In this document: positions 7,531-16,138 of the stretch, piece after piece | Layout of the letters: each line of letters opens with the position of its first letter | How positions within the stretch are numbered: the stretch's first letter is position 1 | Assembly: GCF_016462415.1 (NCBI RefSeq) | Contig: NZ_JAEMTF010000026.1 | Span: 1-50,932, forward strand | DNA: 50,932 nt | Reading direction: 5' to 3' | From: Williamsia sp. | Lineage (GTDB): Bacteria; Actinomycetota; Actinomycetes; Mycobacteriales; Mycobacteriaceae | Made by a program: the position numbers and the translations under genes | Notes under the pieces: model-generated | Databases searched by the model: none | Seen by the model: the letters and a program-made list of their open reading frames with translations, nothing else | Told to the model about the DNA's origin: nothing

Positions 7531-8757
7531 ATGACCACGGCACACGACACGGCACCTCCCACCGCGACCGGGCCGTTGGCCGACCTGCGGGTGGTGGAGA
7601 TGGGTCAGCTGTTGGCCGGCCCGTTCTGTGGTCAACTCCTGGCCGACTTCGGTGCCGAGGTCATCAAGCTCGAGGCCCCGGGGGTCGGAGATCCCATGCG
7701 GCAGTGGGGGCGTGAGAAGCCCTACGGCAAGTCGCTGTGGTGGCCGGTGGTGGCCCGCAACAAGAAGTCGGTGACGTGTGACATGCGCACGCCGGAGGGC
7801 CAGGAACTCGCCCGCGACATCATCGGCCGCTCCGACATCGTCGTCGAGAACTTCCGTCCCGGCACCCTCGAGCGGTGGAACCTCGGCTTCGAGGAACTGC
7901 GCGCCGACAACCCCGGACTCATCATGGCGCGCGTCAGCGGCTACGGACAGACCGGTCCGTACTCCTCACGCGCCGGTTACGGGTCGATCGGTGAGGCGAT
8001 GGGCGGGATCCGTTACGTCACCGGCGATCCCGACAATGCCCCGTCGCGGGCCGGGATCTCGCTCGGCGACTCGCTGGCGGCGGTGTTCGCCACCATCGGT
8101 GTGCTCACCGCTCTGCACAGCCGATCGGTCACCGGCCGCGGGCAGCTCGTCGACGCGGCCATCTACGAGTCGGTCCTCGCGATGATGGAGTCGATGCTGC
8201 CGGAGTGGGCGGTGGCCGGATATCAGCGCGAGCGGACGGGCTCGGTGCTGCCGAACGTCTCGCCCAGCAACGTCTATCCCACGCGGGGCGGCGAGATGAT
8301 CCTGATCGCCGCCAATCAGGACACCGTGTTCGGTCGGCTCGCGACGGTCATGGGTCGCGAGGATCTGATCACCGCGCCGCGTTTCGCCGGCCATGCGGCC
8401 CGCGGGGAGAACATGGACGAACTCGACGGGATCATCGCCGCCTGGACGGCTGACCTCGACACCGACGAGCTGTTGGAGACCCTGCACGGCGGTGGCGTTC
8501 CCGCCGGTCGGATCTTCACCGCGCGTGACATGTTCGACGACCCGCACTTCGCCGCCCGCGACGCGATCGTGCGGCTGGCCCACCGCGACTTCGGCGAGTT
8601 CCCCACGCACAACGTCTTCCCCAAGCTCGGGGACACCCCCGGTGCGGTGCGGCATCTCGGTCCCGAACTCGGCGAACACAACGACGACATCTACCGGCAC
8701 CTGCTCGAACTGTCCGACGACCGTCGCGCCGACCTCGCGCGCCGCAGCATCATCTGA
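7531..8757 (+). CDS. CaiB/BaiF-type class III CoA-transferase
   Basis: A 408-residue family III CoA-transferase. The N-terminus LRVVEMGQLLAGPFCGQLLADFGAEVIKLE, the VENFRPGTLERWNLG block, the SGYGQTGP motif and the GRGQLVDAAIYES region are characteristic. These enzymes move CoA between carboxylic acids through enzyme-bound anhydride intermediates. Members related to human SUGCT use succinyl-CoA with glutarate or hydroxymethylglutarate. Placed next to an HMG-CoA-lyase-type gene, it may activate the acid that the lyase then cleaves; this is inference. It starts 2 nt after the GntR stop and is followed after 40 nt by hyuA, so it belongs to the same operon. Confidence 0.87.
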   Translation: MTTAHDTAPPTATGPLADLRVVEMGQLLAGPFCGQLLADFGAEVIKLEAPGVGDPMRQWGREKPYGKSLWWPVVARNKKSVTCDMRTPEGQELARDIIGRSDIVVENFRPGTLERWNLGFEELRADNPGLIMARVSGYGQTGPYSSRAGYGSIGEAMGGIRYVTGDPDNAPSRAGISLGDSLAAVFATIGVLTALHSRSVTGRGQLVDAAIYESVLAMMESMLPEWAVAGYQRERTGSVLPNVSPSNVYPTRGGEMILIAANQDTVFGRLATVMGREDLITAPRFAGHAARGENMDELDGIIAAWTADLDTDELLETLHGGGVPAGRIFTARDMFDDPHFAARDAIVRLAHRDFGEFPTHNVFPKLGDTPGAVRHLGPELGEHNDDIYRHLLELSDDRRADLARRSII

Positions 8758-8797
8758 CCCCCACCGCCCACCGGCGTCGAAACAACTAGGAGACCCC

Positions 8798-10855
8798 ATG
8801 CGATACCGACTCGGAGTGGACGTCGGCGGGACGTTCACCGATGTGCTGCTGCTCGAGGAGACCTCGGGCAGCACCTACCGCGCCAAGACCCCGTCGACAC
8901 CCGCGGATCAATCCGTCGGCGTGCTCAACGGCGTCACCAAGGTGTGCACCGACGCGGGCATCGACCCCGAACAGATCGAGCAGGTGCTGCACGGGACCAC
9001 CGTGGCGACCAACGCGATCTTGCAGGGACGCGGTGCTCGGGTGGGTCTGGTGACAACCGACGGGTTCCGTCAGGTCCTGCAGATCGCGCGGTCGTTCGTC
9101 CCGGGCGGGCTCGCCGGGTGGATCATCTGGCCGAAGCCCGAGCCACTGGCCAAGCTCGAGCACACCGTTCAGGTGGTCGGCCGGATCGGCGCCGACGGCG
9201 GTGAGATCACCCCGCTCGACGAGGAGCAGACCCGCGGCGAGCTGCGCAAGCTCGCCGGTGCCGACGTCGAGGCGATCACGGTGTCGCTGATCAACTCGTA
9301 TGCGAACAGCGACCACGAGGAGCAGGTCGGACGGTGGGTGGCCGAGGAGCTGCCCGACATCCCGATCTCGTTGTCGTCGCACGTCCTGCCGGAGATGCGC
9401 GAGTACGAGCGCACCCTGACCACGGTGGCCAACAGCTATGTGCAGCCCGAGGTCTCGCGATACGTCAAGAACCTCGACTCGTCGCTGAGGGAGAAGGGGA
9501 TCACCGCGCCGCTGTCGATCCTGCGCAGCGACGGTGGTCTGGTACAGGCGAGCAAGGCCGCCGAGGACCCGGTGTCGCTGCTGTTGTCGGGACCGGCCGG
9601 CGGCGTGACCGGTGCGGTGTGGTTCGCCCAGCAGGCCGGATACAACGACTTCCTGACCTTCGACATGGGCGGGACGTCCACCGATGTCGCCCTCGTCCTC
9701 GACGGTCAACCCCGCATCGGCCGCGAGACCAAGGTGGGCGACCTCGCGGTCCGCGCGACCAGTGTCGACGTCCGAACCGTCGGCGCCGGTGGCGGTTCCA
9801 TCGCGCATGTCCCCGAGCTGACCAAGGCCCTGCGCGTGGGTCCGCAGTCCGCAGGTGCCGATCCCGGTCCCGCGGCCTACGGCAACGGCGGCACGGAACC
9901 GACGGTCACCGACGCCAACGTCGTCTTGGGGTATCTGCCCAGCGACCTCGCCGGCGGCGAGGTGAAGCTCGATGTCGAGGCCGCCCGCACGGCGGTCGCG
10001 ACGATCTCCGACGCGATGGGACTCGATTCCCCCGAGGCCGCGGCGTCGGGGGTGGTCGACATCGTCAACGAGAACATGTTCGGAGCGTTGCGGCTGGTGA
10101 GTGTCCAGCAGGGCTACGACCCCCGCGATTTCGCGCTGGTGTCGTTCGGCGGTGCCGGTCCGCTGCACGCGAACGCCCTCGGCCGGCTCACCGGCGCCTG
10201 GCCGGTGATCATCCCGCCCTCGCCCGGGGTGCTGTGCGCCTACGGCGACGCCACGACCTGTCTGCGTGCCGAGAGTGCCCGCACCCTGATCCGTGCCTTC
10301 GTCGATCTCACCAGCGACGAATTGCGTTCGGTCATCTCCGATCTCGCCGAGGTGGCCACCGAGCGCCTCGAGACCGAAGGCGTGCCGCGGGCCGAGCAGA
10401 CCGCGACCTACCAGGTGGACCTGCGCTACCACGGCCAGGGATTCGAGATCCCCGTCGACCTCGACCCCGATGTGCTCACCGGGACCGGAGACCTGCTGGC
10501 GGAGTTGGGCACCGCCTTCGACACCGAGCACAAACGACTGTTCTCGTTCCTGCTCAAGAACGAGCGTGAGGTCATCAACCTGCGCGTCACCGTGAGCGGG
10601 CCGCGTCCCGAGGTCGCCTGGACCGAACTGGCCCAGGGGTCGGAGGATCCGTCAGCGGCACTGATCGAGGAGTCGCAGGTGTGGATGGACGGCGCGCACA
10701 CGACCGCGGGCATCTACGACCGCGAGAAGTTGTTGGCGGGCAACGTCATCGTCGGACCGGCCATCGTCACCGAGATGGACTCCACGACGCTCGTCCTGTC
10801 CGGGCACGCCGCCACCGTCGACCCCAGCGGCAGCCTCATCATCCGACCGGTCTGA
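8798..10855 (+). CDS. hyuA: Hydantoinase/oxoprolinase family subunit A (ATP-dependent)
   Basis: A 685-residue protein with Hydantoinase_A N-terminal and core domains. The ASKHA-type nucleotide site starts at residue 4 (GVDVGGTFTDVLLLEE), and a second GGTSTDVALV phosphate loop lies near residue 290. LHGTTVATNAILQGRG, DPGPAAYGNGG and SFGGAGPLHA are family blocks. With subunit B it forms ATP-dependent ring-opening amidases (5-oxoprolinase, N-methylhydantoinase, caprolactamase) or, in relatives, ketone carboxylases. The TAGGAGA Shine-Dalgarno supports the ATG at 8798. The downstream N-carbamoylsarcosine-amidase-like gene favours a hydantoin-type substrate over a ketone. The symbol is a family name, not a proven activity. 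Confidence 0.88.
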   Translation: MRYRLGVDVGGTFTDVLLLEETSGSTYRAKTPSTPADQSVGVLNGVTKVCTDAGIDPEQIEQVLHGTTVATNAILQGRGARVGLVTTDGFRQVLQIARSFVPGGLAGWIIWPKPEPLAKLEHTVQVVGRIGADGGEITPLDEEQTRGELRKLAGADVEAITVSLINSYANSDHEEQVGRWVAEELPDIPISLSSHVLPEMREYERTLTTVANSYVQPEVSRYVKNLDSSLREKGITAPLSILRSDGGLVQASKAAEDPVSLLLSGPAGGVTGAVWFAQQAGYNDFLTFDMGGTSTDVALVLDGQPRIGRETKVGDLAVRATSVDVRTVGAGGGSIAHVPELTKALRVGPQSAGADPGPAAYGNGGTEPTVTDANVVLGYLPSDLAGGEVKLDVEAARTAVATISDAMGLDSPEAAASGVVDIVNENMFGALRLVSVQQGYDPRDFALVSFGGAGPLHANALGRLTGAWPVIIPPSPGVLCAYGDATTCLRAESARTLIRAFVDLTSDELRSVISDLAEVATERLETEGVPRAEQTATYQVDLRYHGQGFEIPVDLDPDVLTGTGDLLAELGTAFDTEHKRLFSFLLKNEREVINLRVTVSGPRPEVAWTELAQGSEDPSAALIEESQVWMDGAHTTAGIYDREKLLAGNVIVGPAIVTEMDSTTLVLSGHAATVDPSGSLIIRPV

Positions 10856-10905
10856 CCCGACCTCACACCCCGAGACACCCTCCCTCCCAGCACAGGAGAA
10901 CCACG

Positions 10906-12795
10906 ATGGCCACCATCATCGAAACCGCCACCGACCCGGTCGCGAAGACCTCCGTCGACCCGGTCACCCTCGACATCATCGAGAACGCTCTGCGCAACGC
11001 CCGCTACGAGATGGACGAGGTGCTGTTCCGTACCGCGCTGTCGCCCGGTATCCGGGAACAGCACGACGAGTTCCCGCTCATCGCCGATCCGAGCGGCAAG
11101 ATGGTCGTCGGCCAGTTCGGTCTGTCCGTCCCCGACTTCCTCGACAACTTCGACGGCACCGTCGGCGACGGCGACATCCTGCTCACCTCCGACCCCTACG
11201 CCTGCGGCGCTGCCATCAGCCACGCCAACGATTGGTTGATCGTCCTGCCCATCTTCCACAGCGGGCGGGTCGTCGGGTGGTCGTCGATGTTCGGCCACAT
11301 GTCCGACGTGGGCGGCAAGACGCCGTCGTCGATGCCCGCCGACGCACGCACCATCTTCGAAGAGGGCGTGGTGATCCCGCCGTTCAAGCTCTACGACCAG
11401 GGCACGCTCAACGAGACCGCGCTCGACATCATCCTCAACCAGGTGCGCATGCCCGACTGGAACCGCGCCGACCTCAACGGTCTGGTCGCGGCATGCACCA
11501 CGGCGTCGCGACGCATCGTCGAACTGTGTGACCGGTTTGGCGTCGAGGTGTACCTGTCGGCGCTCGACGCGCTGCTCGACCGCAACTACCAGGCCATGAA
11601 GGTGCTGCTCGCGACGCTGTTCGTCGACGGTGAGACCATCGAGTTCAGTGACTACATCTGCGATGACGGATGTGGTTACGGGCCTTATGAACTCACCATC
11701 AAGCTGACCCGTCACGGCGAGAAGATCCACCTCGACTTCTCCGAACACGCGCCGCAGGCCGTGGGGCCGATCAACTACTTCATCAACGAGAACCTCGTCC
11801 GGATGTTCTTCGGCATCTACGTGATCACCATCGCCGATCCGCAGATCCTGTGGAACGACGGGTTCTATCCGTTGATCGACGTGACCATCCCGGACAACTC
11901 GTTCTGGAAACCGGCCTATCCGGCCGCGCTCAACGGTCGCAATCACGGCATCGGCCGCGTGTTCGACCTGTTCGGTGGGCTGCTGGGGCAGAACAACCCG
12001 GAGATCCTCAACGCCGCCGGGTTCTCCTCGTCGCCGCACTTCATGTACTCCGGTCACTACGACGGCGGACCGCGCGACGGCGAGTGGTTCCAGCTCTACT
12101 CGATCGGGTTCGGCGGTATCCCCGGGCGTCCCATCGGCGACGGACCGGACGGTCATTCGCTGTGGCCGTCGTTCGTGAACATCCCGTGCGAGTACCTGGA
12201 GTCGTACTACCCGTTGCGGGTCGAGCGGTGGGAGACGTTGCCCGACACCGGCGGTGCCGGTGTGCACCGCGGCGGCAACGGTGTCGACGTCGCCTACCAC
12301 TTCGAACAACCGGGCACGATCGCCATCCACGACGACCGCTGGCTCACCTACCCCTGGGGTGTCAACGGCGGCAAGCCCGGCGCGCGCGGTCGCAAGTGGA
12401 TCGTGCGGAAGAACGGTGAGATCGACATCCTGCCCAGCAAGATCCACGACGCGCCGGTGTACCCGGGCGACGTGCTGCACTTCGTCACCTGGGGCGGCGG
12501 GGGATGGGGTGACCCGCTCACCCGCGACCCCGAACTGGTCGCCCTCGAGGTGCGACGCGGCTTGGTCACCGTCGAGGGTGCGACGGCCGGCTACGGGGTG
12601 GTCTGCGACGACCAGGGTGTCGTCGACACCGCGGCGACCGAGACCCGTCGTGCGGAGATCCGCTCAGGACGCGGCGAACTGCAGACCTTCGACATGGGCC
12701 CGTCGATCGCGGAGATCCTGGAACGCTGCGAGGAGGAGACGGGATTGCCGGCCCCGCGGCCGCCGGTGAGCGTGGCCCGGTCAGCGGCTCGATGA
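10906..12795 (+). CDS. hyuB: Hydantoinase/oxoprolinase family subunit B
   Basis: A 629-residue HyuB-type subunit. The opening DPVTLDIIENALRNARYEMDEVLFRTALSPGIREQHDEF is the typical start of the domain, followed by SDPYACGAAISHANDW, the GHMSDVGGKTPSSMPAD metal-site region and HFVTWGGGGWGDPL near the C-terminus. It partners HyuA in the ATP-dependent enzyme. AGGAGAA lies 5 nt before the ATG. Its stop overlaps the next start (ATGA), so the hydrolase is made in step with it. The pair is about 1,314 residues, close to the single-chain 5-oxoprolinase of eukaryotes. Confidence 0.88.
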   Translation: MATIIETATDPVAKTSVDPVTLDIIENALRNARYEMDEVLFRTALSPGIREQHDEFPLIADPSGKMVVGQFGLSVPDFLDNFDGTVGDGDILLTSDPYACGAAISHANDWLIVLPIFHSGRVVGWSSMFGHMSDVGGKTPSSMPADARTIFEEGVVIPPFKLYDQGTLNETALDIILNQVRMPDWNRADLNGLVAACTTASRRIVELCDRFGVEVYLSALDALLDRNYQAMKVLLATLFVDGETIEFSDYICDDGCGYGPYELTIKLTRHGEKIHLDFSEHAPQAVGPINYFINENLVRMFFGIYVITIADPQILWNDGFYPLIDVTIPDNSFWKPAYPAALNGRNHGIGRVFDLFGGLLGQNNPEILNAAGFSSSPHFMYSGHYDGGPRDGEWFQLYSIGFGGIPGRPIGDGPDGHSLWPSFVNIPCEYLESYYPLRVERWETLPDTGGAGVHRGGNGVDVAYHFEQPGTIAIHDDRWLTYPWGVNGGKPGARGRKWIVRKNGEIDILPSKIHDAPVYPGDVLHFVTWGGGGWGDPLTRDPELVALEVRRGLVTVEGATAGYGVVCDDQGVVDTAATETRRAEIRSGRGELQTFDMGPSIAEILERCEEETGLPAPRPPVSVARSAAR

Positions 12796-13439
12796 GCACC
12801 GAGTCGTCCGACCCGCTCGACGACTACCGCCGGTCCGGTTTCGCGGGATCGGTGGGATTCGGGCAGCGGCCCGCGGTACTGGCCATCGACCTCGCGCGCG
12901 CCTACGTCGACGACTCCTCGCCGCTGCGCGCGCCGGTCGAGTCGGCGGTGGCGGCGTCGGCCCGGTTGGTCGCCGCCGCGCGCGGGTTGTCGGTGCCGGT
13001 GGTCTTCACGAGGGTGAGCTACCGGGTGGACCCGGACAGCGGCGCGATCGTCGACGGTGGGTTGTTCGTCGCGAAGATCCCGTCGCTGCGGGTGTTCGCC
13101 GAGGGTTCGCCGTTGGCCGAGTTCGTCGACGACCCGCGGCCCCGTGGTGGCGAGGTGGTCATCACCAAGCAGTACGCGAGTGCGTTCAGCGGAACGTCGC
13201 TGGCCGCGACGCTGTCGTCCCGGGGGATCGACACCGTGGTCATCTGCGGTCTGTCGACCAGTGGATGCGTCCGTGCCTCCGCCACCGATGCGCTGCAACT
13301 CGGGTTCCGGCCGATCGTGGTCGCCGACGCCTGCGGGGACCGGACGCCGGCCATCCAGGAGGCGAACCTGACCGACCTGGCGGCCAAGTACGCCGACGTC
13401 GTCGACACCGACGAGGCCATCCGGCTGATGACGGGCTGA
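12792..13439 (+). CDS. Isochorismatase-fold cysteine hydrolase, N-carbamoylsarcosine amidase-like
   Basis: A 215-residue cysteine hydrolase. The triad is visible: Asp in LAIDLARAYVD, Lys in VVITKQYASAF and Cys in GLSTSGCVRASATDA. The N-terminal GSVGFGQRPAVLAIDLARAY and the SPLRAP segment are closer to N-carbamoylsarcosine amidohydrolase than to isochorismatase or nicotinamidase. In creatinine degradation, N-carbamoylsarcosine amidase acts directly after N-methylhydantoinase, a HyuAB-type enzyme, giving sarcosine, CO2 and ammonia. The ATGA overlap with hyuB supports a shared pathway. The exact substrate is not proven. Confidence 0.83.
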   Translation: MSTESSDPLDDYRRSGFAGSVGFGQRPAVLAIDLARAYVDDSSPLRAPVESAVAASARLVAAARGLSVPVVFTRVSYRVDPDSGAIVDGGLFVAKIPSLRVFAEGSPLAEFVDDPRPRGGEVVITKQYASAFSGTSLAATLSSRGIDTVVICGLSTSGCVRASATDALQLGFRPIVVADACGDRTPAIQEANLTDLAAKYADVVDTDEAIRLMTG

Positions 13440-13523
13440 GCCGCGGAACCGGGTCGGTAACGTTTCGCGACCTCGTGACGACTCCGGTGTGTAGGCACGT
13501 CGGGATCACGAGGGGCATTTTGT

Positions 13524-14966
13524 ATGGGCTGGACCGTTGTTGACGAGAACCGATCACCGGCGACCGGATGGAGCGCTGCGGTGCTCCGTCCCGCGGTGGT
13601 ACGGCCCGCGGCGATCATCATCGCGGTGAGCGTCGTCATCTTCGCGCTGACCGCGCTGCTGACGACGGACAACAAGGCTCAGGCGCTGACCGGCCACCCC
13701 GAGGTCCTGCGCCAGGGTTGTACCTGGGACTCGTCCGGTAACTACGTCCAGAACTGCAGGGTCTACTCGCAGTCGCAGGGCAAGTGGGTGATCGTGCAGA
13801 TCCGCGCGTCCAGCGGCAGCACCCAGGGCGTCTACCTGCTCGACGGAATGCGTGCGCGTGAGGACCGTTCCGCGTGGACCACCGACGTGCAGGCCGCCAA
13901 GGTCTACGACGGCAAGTCCGACACCACGCTGGTGATGCCGGTGGGCGGCGCCTCGTCGTTCTACACCGACTGGAACGGCGGCGCGGGCGACAAGAACACC
14001 ACCATCAAGCAGGAGACCTTCCTGACCTCCGAGCTGCCGGACTTCCTGCAGCAGAACTTCGGTGTCGCCAAGAGCGGCAACGCGATCGTCGGACTGTCGA
14101 TGTCGGCCGGGCCCGCGGTGACGCTGGCCGAGAAGCACCCCGAGCAGTTCAAGGTCGTCCAGGCGATGTCGGGGTACTACCAGACCAACAACCCGCTCGG
14201 CGCGCTCGGCGTCTTCGCGACCCAGTCGCTGGTGTCGAACTACACCAACGGCATCGTCAACATGTGGGGCGCCCCCGGCAGCGCACAGTGGCAGCAGAAC
14301 GACGCGTCGCAGAACCTGGCGAAGCTCAAGGAGAACGGTCAGGTCCTGATCATCTCCTCGGGCAACGCGTTCCTGACGCCGCAGGAGATGGCCAAGCTGG
14401 CCCCGCAGGATCAGATCAGCGCGATCCTCCTCGAGGCCCTGTCCGCGGTGTCCACCGTGCTGCTGCAACTGCAGGCGGCGCAGGCCGGCGTCTCGGTCGT
14501 CACCATCCCGAACTACGGCGGACACACCTGGGAGAACTGGGGGCGCGGGCTCGCCGCGGGTAAGCAGAACCTGCTCGACGCGATGAAGGCGACGCCGCCG
14601 GTCACGCAGAAGACCGTGGTGCTGGCCGCGAACAGGATCGGCACGACCGAGTCGTCGTCGATCGCGTCACCGACGCCCACGTCATCGTCCGAGTCCGGCG
14701 CGCCCTCGAGCTCGGCCGCATCGAGTTCCACACCGTCGAGTTCGAGTTCGTCGGCCCCGAGTTCGTCGGCATCCACGTCCTCGACGCCGGACGCGAGCAC
14801 CGATGTCTCCGCCTCGACCACAGCTCCGTCGGCGCCGTCCTCCTCGGTCGCCCCGAGCGCGGCCGCGGTGCCCGACACCGCCGGCAGCAGCTCGACGGTC
14901 CCGTGCTCGACGACCCCAGCGGTGCCGGGATCGACGGCCGTCGCGACCTGTGTGCCGGTTCCCTGA
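13524..14966 (+). CDS. Mycolyltransferase-like esterase with N-terminal anchor and Ser-rich tail
   Basis: A 480-residue alpha/beta hydrolase of the antigen 85/PS1 family, which transfers mycolic acids to trehalose or arabinogalactan. One membrane segment (about residues 30-48) would act as signal or anchor. The fold shows VYLLDGMRARED, the nucleophile Ser at about residue 192 in GLSMSAG, and the catalytic His in GGHTWENWG. From about residue 377 the chain becomes a 90-residue Ser/Ala/Pro/Thr linker (SSS repeats) ending in a short VPCSTTPAVPG segment with two Cys. Most antigen 85 proteins lack such a tail, so it may span the cell wall or be a glycosylation site. AGGGGC precedes the ATG. Confidence 0.87.
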   Translation: MGWTVVDENRSPATGWSAAVLRPAVVRPAAIIIAVSVVIFALTALLTTDNKAQALTGHPEVLRQGCTWDSSGNYVQNCRVYSQSQGKWVIVQIRASSGSTQGVYLLDGMRAREDRSAWTTDVQAAKVYDGKSDTTLVMPVGGASSFYTDWNGGAGDKNTTIKQETFLTSELPDFLQQNFGVAKSGNAIVGLSMSAGPAVTLAEKHPEQFKVVQAMSGYYQTNNPLGALGVFATQSLVSNYTNGIVNMWGAPGSAQWQQNDASQNLAKLKENGQVLIISSGNAFLTPQEMAKLAPQDQISAILLEALSAVSTVLLQLQAAQAGVSVVTIPNYGGHTWENWGRGLAAGKQNLLDAMKATPPVTQKTVVLAANRIGTTESSSIASPTPTSSSESGAPSSSAASSSTPSSSSSSAPSSSASTSSTPDASTDVSASTTAPSAPSSSVAPSAAAVPDTAGSSSTVPCSTTPAVPGSTAVATCVPVP

Positions 14967-14975
14967 TCGGTCAGG
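14962..14975. terminator. Short bidirectional hairpin between convergent genes
   Basis: CCTGA and TCAGG with loop TCGG form a 5-bp stem that contains both stop codons of the convergent mycolyltransferase and NUDIX genes. It is short and may not terminate alone. Confidence 0.3.
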
Positions 14976-15438
14976 TCCGGAAACGGGCCTCCGGCTCGTT
15001 GTCGACGGCTGTGCCGATCCGGTAGGTCATCTCGTCGGACATCGTCGGTAGGTCGTCGAGCGGGAACCAGCCGCACTCGCTGTTCTCGTCGTCGCTGACC
15101 GTCGGCTCGCCGGAGACCCAGGCCATCCGGAAAGTCAGGTCGAGGTACTGCGACACGTCGCCGTTGGGGTAGGTGACCGGCGGTGTGACGTGCACCGACA
15201 CCAGTCGTTGCGGCGTCACCACGCAGCCGGCTTCCTCGGCGACCTCCCGTGTCGCCGCGACCGCGGGTTCCTCGCCGGGGTCGATGATGCCGGTCACCGG
15301 CGTCCACGCGCCGTTGTCGGATCGGCGCACCAACAGGACCTCGTTGTCTCGGACGACCACCGCCGTGACCCCGGACAACCACAGCGGGGCATGTCCGATG
15401 TGCTCGCGCAGTTCCAGGATGAAGTTAGGTGTGGGCAT
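14971..15438 (-). CDS. NUDIX hydrolase
   Basis: A 155-residue NUDIX hydrolase. The 23-residue box starts at GIIDPGEEP and continues through AATREVAEEAGC, with all required Gly and Glu residues. The N-terminal LREHIGHAPLWLSGVTAVVVRD is typical of a cluster of actinobacterial MutT-like proteins that act on nucleoside-diphosphate compounds, but the substrate is not evident. The ATG at 15438 follows TACAGT by 7 nt (leaderless), and upstream in-frame codons run into a 21-bp tandem repeat. It is convergent with the mycolyltransferase, 4 nt between stops. Confidence 0.87.
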   Translation of the reverse strand: MPTPNFILELREHIGHAPLWLSGVTAVVVRDNEVLLVRRSDNGAWTPVTGIIDPGEEPAVAATREVAEEAGCVVTPQRLVSVHVTPPVTYPNGDVSQYLDLTFRMAWVSGEPTVSDDENSECGWFPLDDLPTMSDEMTYRIGTAVDNEPEARFRT

Positions 15439-15445
15439 GGGTCCG

Positions 15446-15451
15446 ACTGTA
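15446..15451 (-). promoter_or_regulatory. -10 hexamer of the NUDIX gene
   Basis: TACAGT on the minus strand lies 7 nt before the ATG at 15438; there is no Shine-Dalgarno. Confidence 0.5.
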
Positions 15452-15456
15452 TTCGG

Positions 15457-15520
15457 ATGCCGCCCACTCACCGTCCGCATCCGCCCACTCGACGTCCGCA
15501 TCCGCCCAGTGGACGTCTGC
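15457..15520. repeat. Three tandem 21-22-bp repeats
   Basis: Units at 15457-15478, 15479-15499 and 15500-15520 share the frame ATcCGCCCActcgaCGTCcGC. They lie directly upstream of the NUDIX -10 hexamer, in a 148-bp divergent promoter region. Units one and two differ by few bases; the third has three or four changes. Confidence 0.75.
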
Positions 15521-15547
15521 TGTCAGCGAAGTCTGGCCGCCGCCTCT

Positions 15548-15571
15548 TGTAAGCGTGTAATCATGTAATCA
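15548..15571 (+). promoter_or_regulatory. Three tandem 8-bp boxes (TGTAAGCG, TGTAATCA, TGTAATCA)
   Basis: Exact 8-bp periodicity over 24 bp, ending 15 bp before the start of the RHH-like gene and just ahead of its GAGGAG Shine-Dalgarno. Direct repeats of this length are typical of ribbon-helix-helix repressor sites, and the TGTAAT units could also overlap a -10 element. Confidence 0.55.
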
Positions 15572-15586
15572 CCGACAGAGGAGAAC

Positions 15587-16138
15587 ATGATGAAGGAACA
15601 CAATCGCGGCGGAGGTCGCCGTGGCGGCTGGCAACAGGCCGAACTGCCCGACGCCGGCGACGCCGCATCGTGGTTCGTCGGTCGGCTGCCCGACGAATGG
15701 TTCGACGGCGACCCCGAGGTGATCGTCGACCGTGACGAGATCACCGTCGTCGGGACACTGACCGCGCCGAGTGGTGACGGGGGCAGCGCGGCGGCACAGG
15801 GGCGCGCCTCGCGGTTCCGCGAGGACACCCGCGATCAGCGCATGACCATCGCCGACGAGGCGCAGGCCCGGTATGCCCGCAAGGTGTCGTGGGGCGTGCA
15901 GGTGGGCGATGAGCGAATCCTGTTCACGCACATCGCCGTCCCGGTGATGACGCGTCTGCGTCAGCCCGAACGTCAGGTTCTCGACACCCTGGTCGACGCC
16001 GGTGTCGCCCGATCGCGCGCGGACGCGCTGGTGTGGTCGGTCAAGTTGGTGGGAACCCACACCGACGAGTGGCTGGGCAAGTTGCGCGAGGCCATGAACG
16101 AGGTCGACTCCCTGCGCGCCGAGGGCCCGGAACTGTAG
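15587..16138 (+). CDS. Conserved actinobacterial protein with ribbon-helix-helix-like C-terminus
   Basis: A 183-residue protein of unknown function resembling a conserved mycobacterial family. The N-terminus is Gly/Arg-rich (NRGGGRRGGW), then FVGRLPDEWFDGDPEVIVDRDEITVVGTL and a basic helical stretch, RASRFREDTRDQRM. The region from about residue 125 (VMTRLRQPERQVLDTLVDAG, then VARSRADALVWSVKLV) has the strand-helix-turn-helix spacing and the SRADAL segment of MetJ/CopG-type ribbon-helix-helix proteins. I infer DNA binding, probably autoregulation through the 8-bp repeat array upstream. GAGGAG lies 4 nt before the ATG. The stop at 16138 directly abuts the stop of the convergent TetR gene. Confidence 0.75.
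   Translation: MMKEHNRGGGRRGGWQQAELPDAGDAASWFVGRLPDEWFDGDPEVIVDRDEITVVGTLTAPSGDGGSAAAQGRASRFREDTRDQRMTIADEAQARYARKVSWGVQVGDERILFTHIAVPVMTRLRQPERQVLDTLVDAGVARSRADALVWSVKLVGTHTDEWLGKLREAMNEVDSLRAEGPEL

Noticed and set aside
8786-10531. A 581-codon open frame on the minus strand, antisense to hyuA
   Set aside because: It has no family motifs and its composition (Arg/Gly/Asp/Val-rich, HVEGQEV-like) is the usual mirror of a GC-rich gene; hyuA is clear on the other strand.
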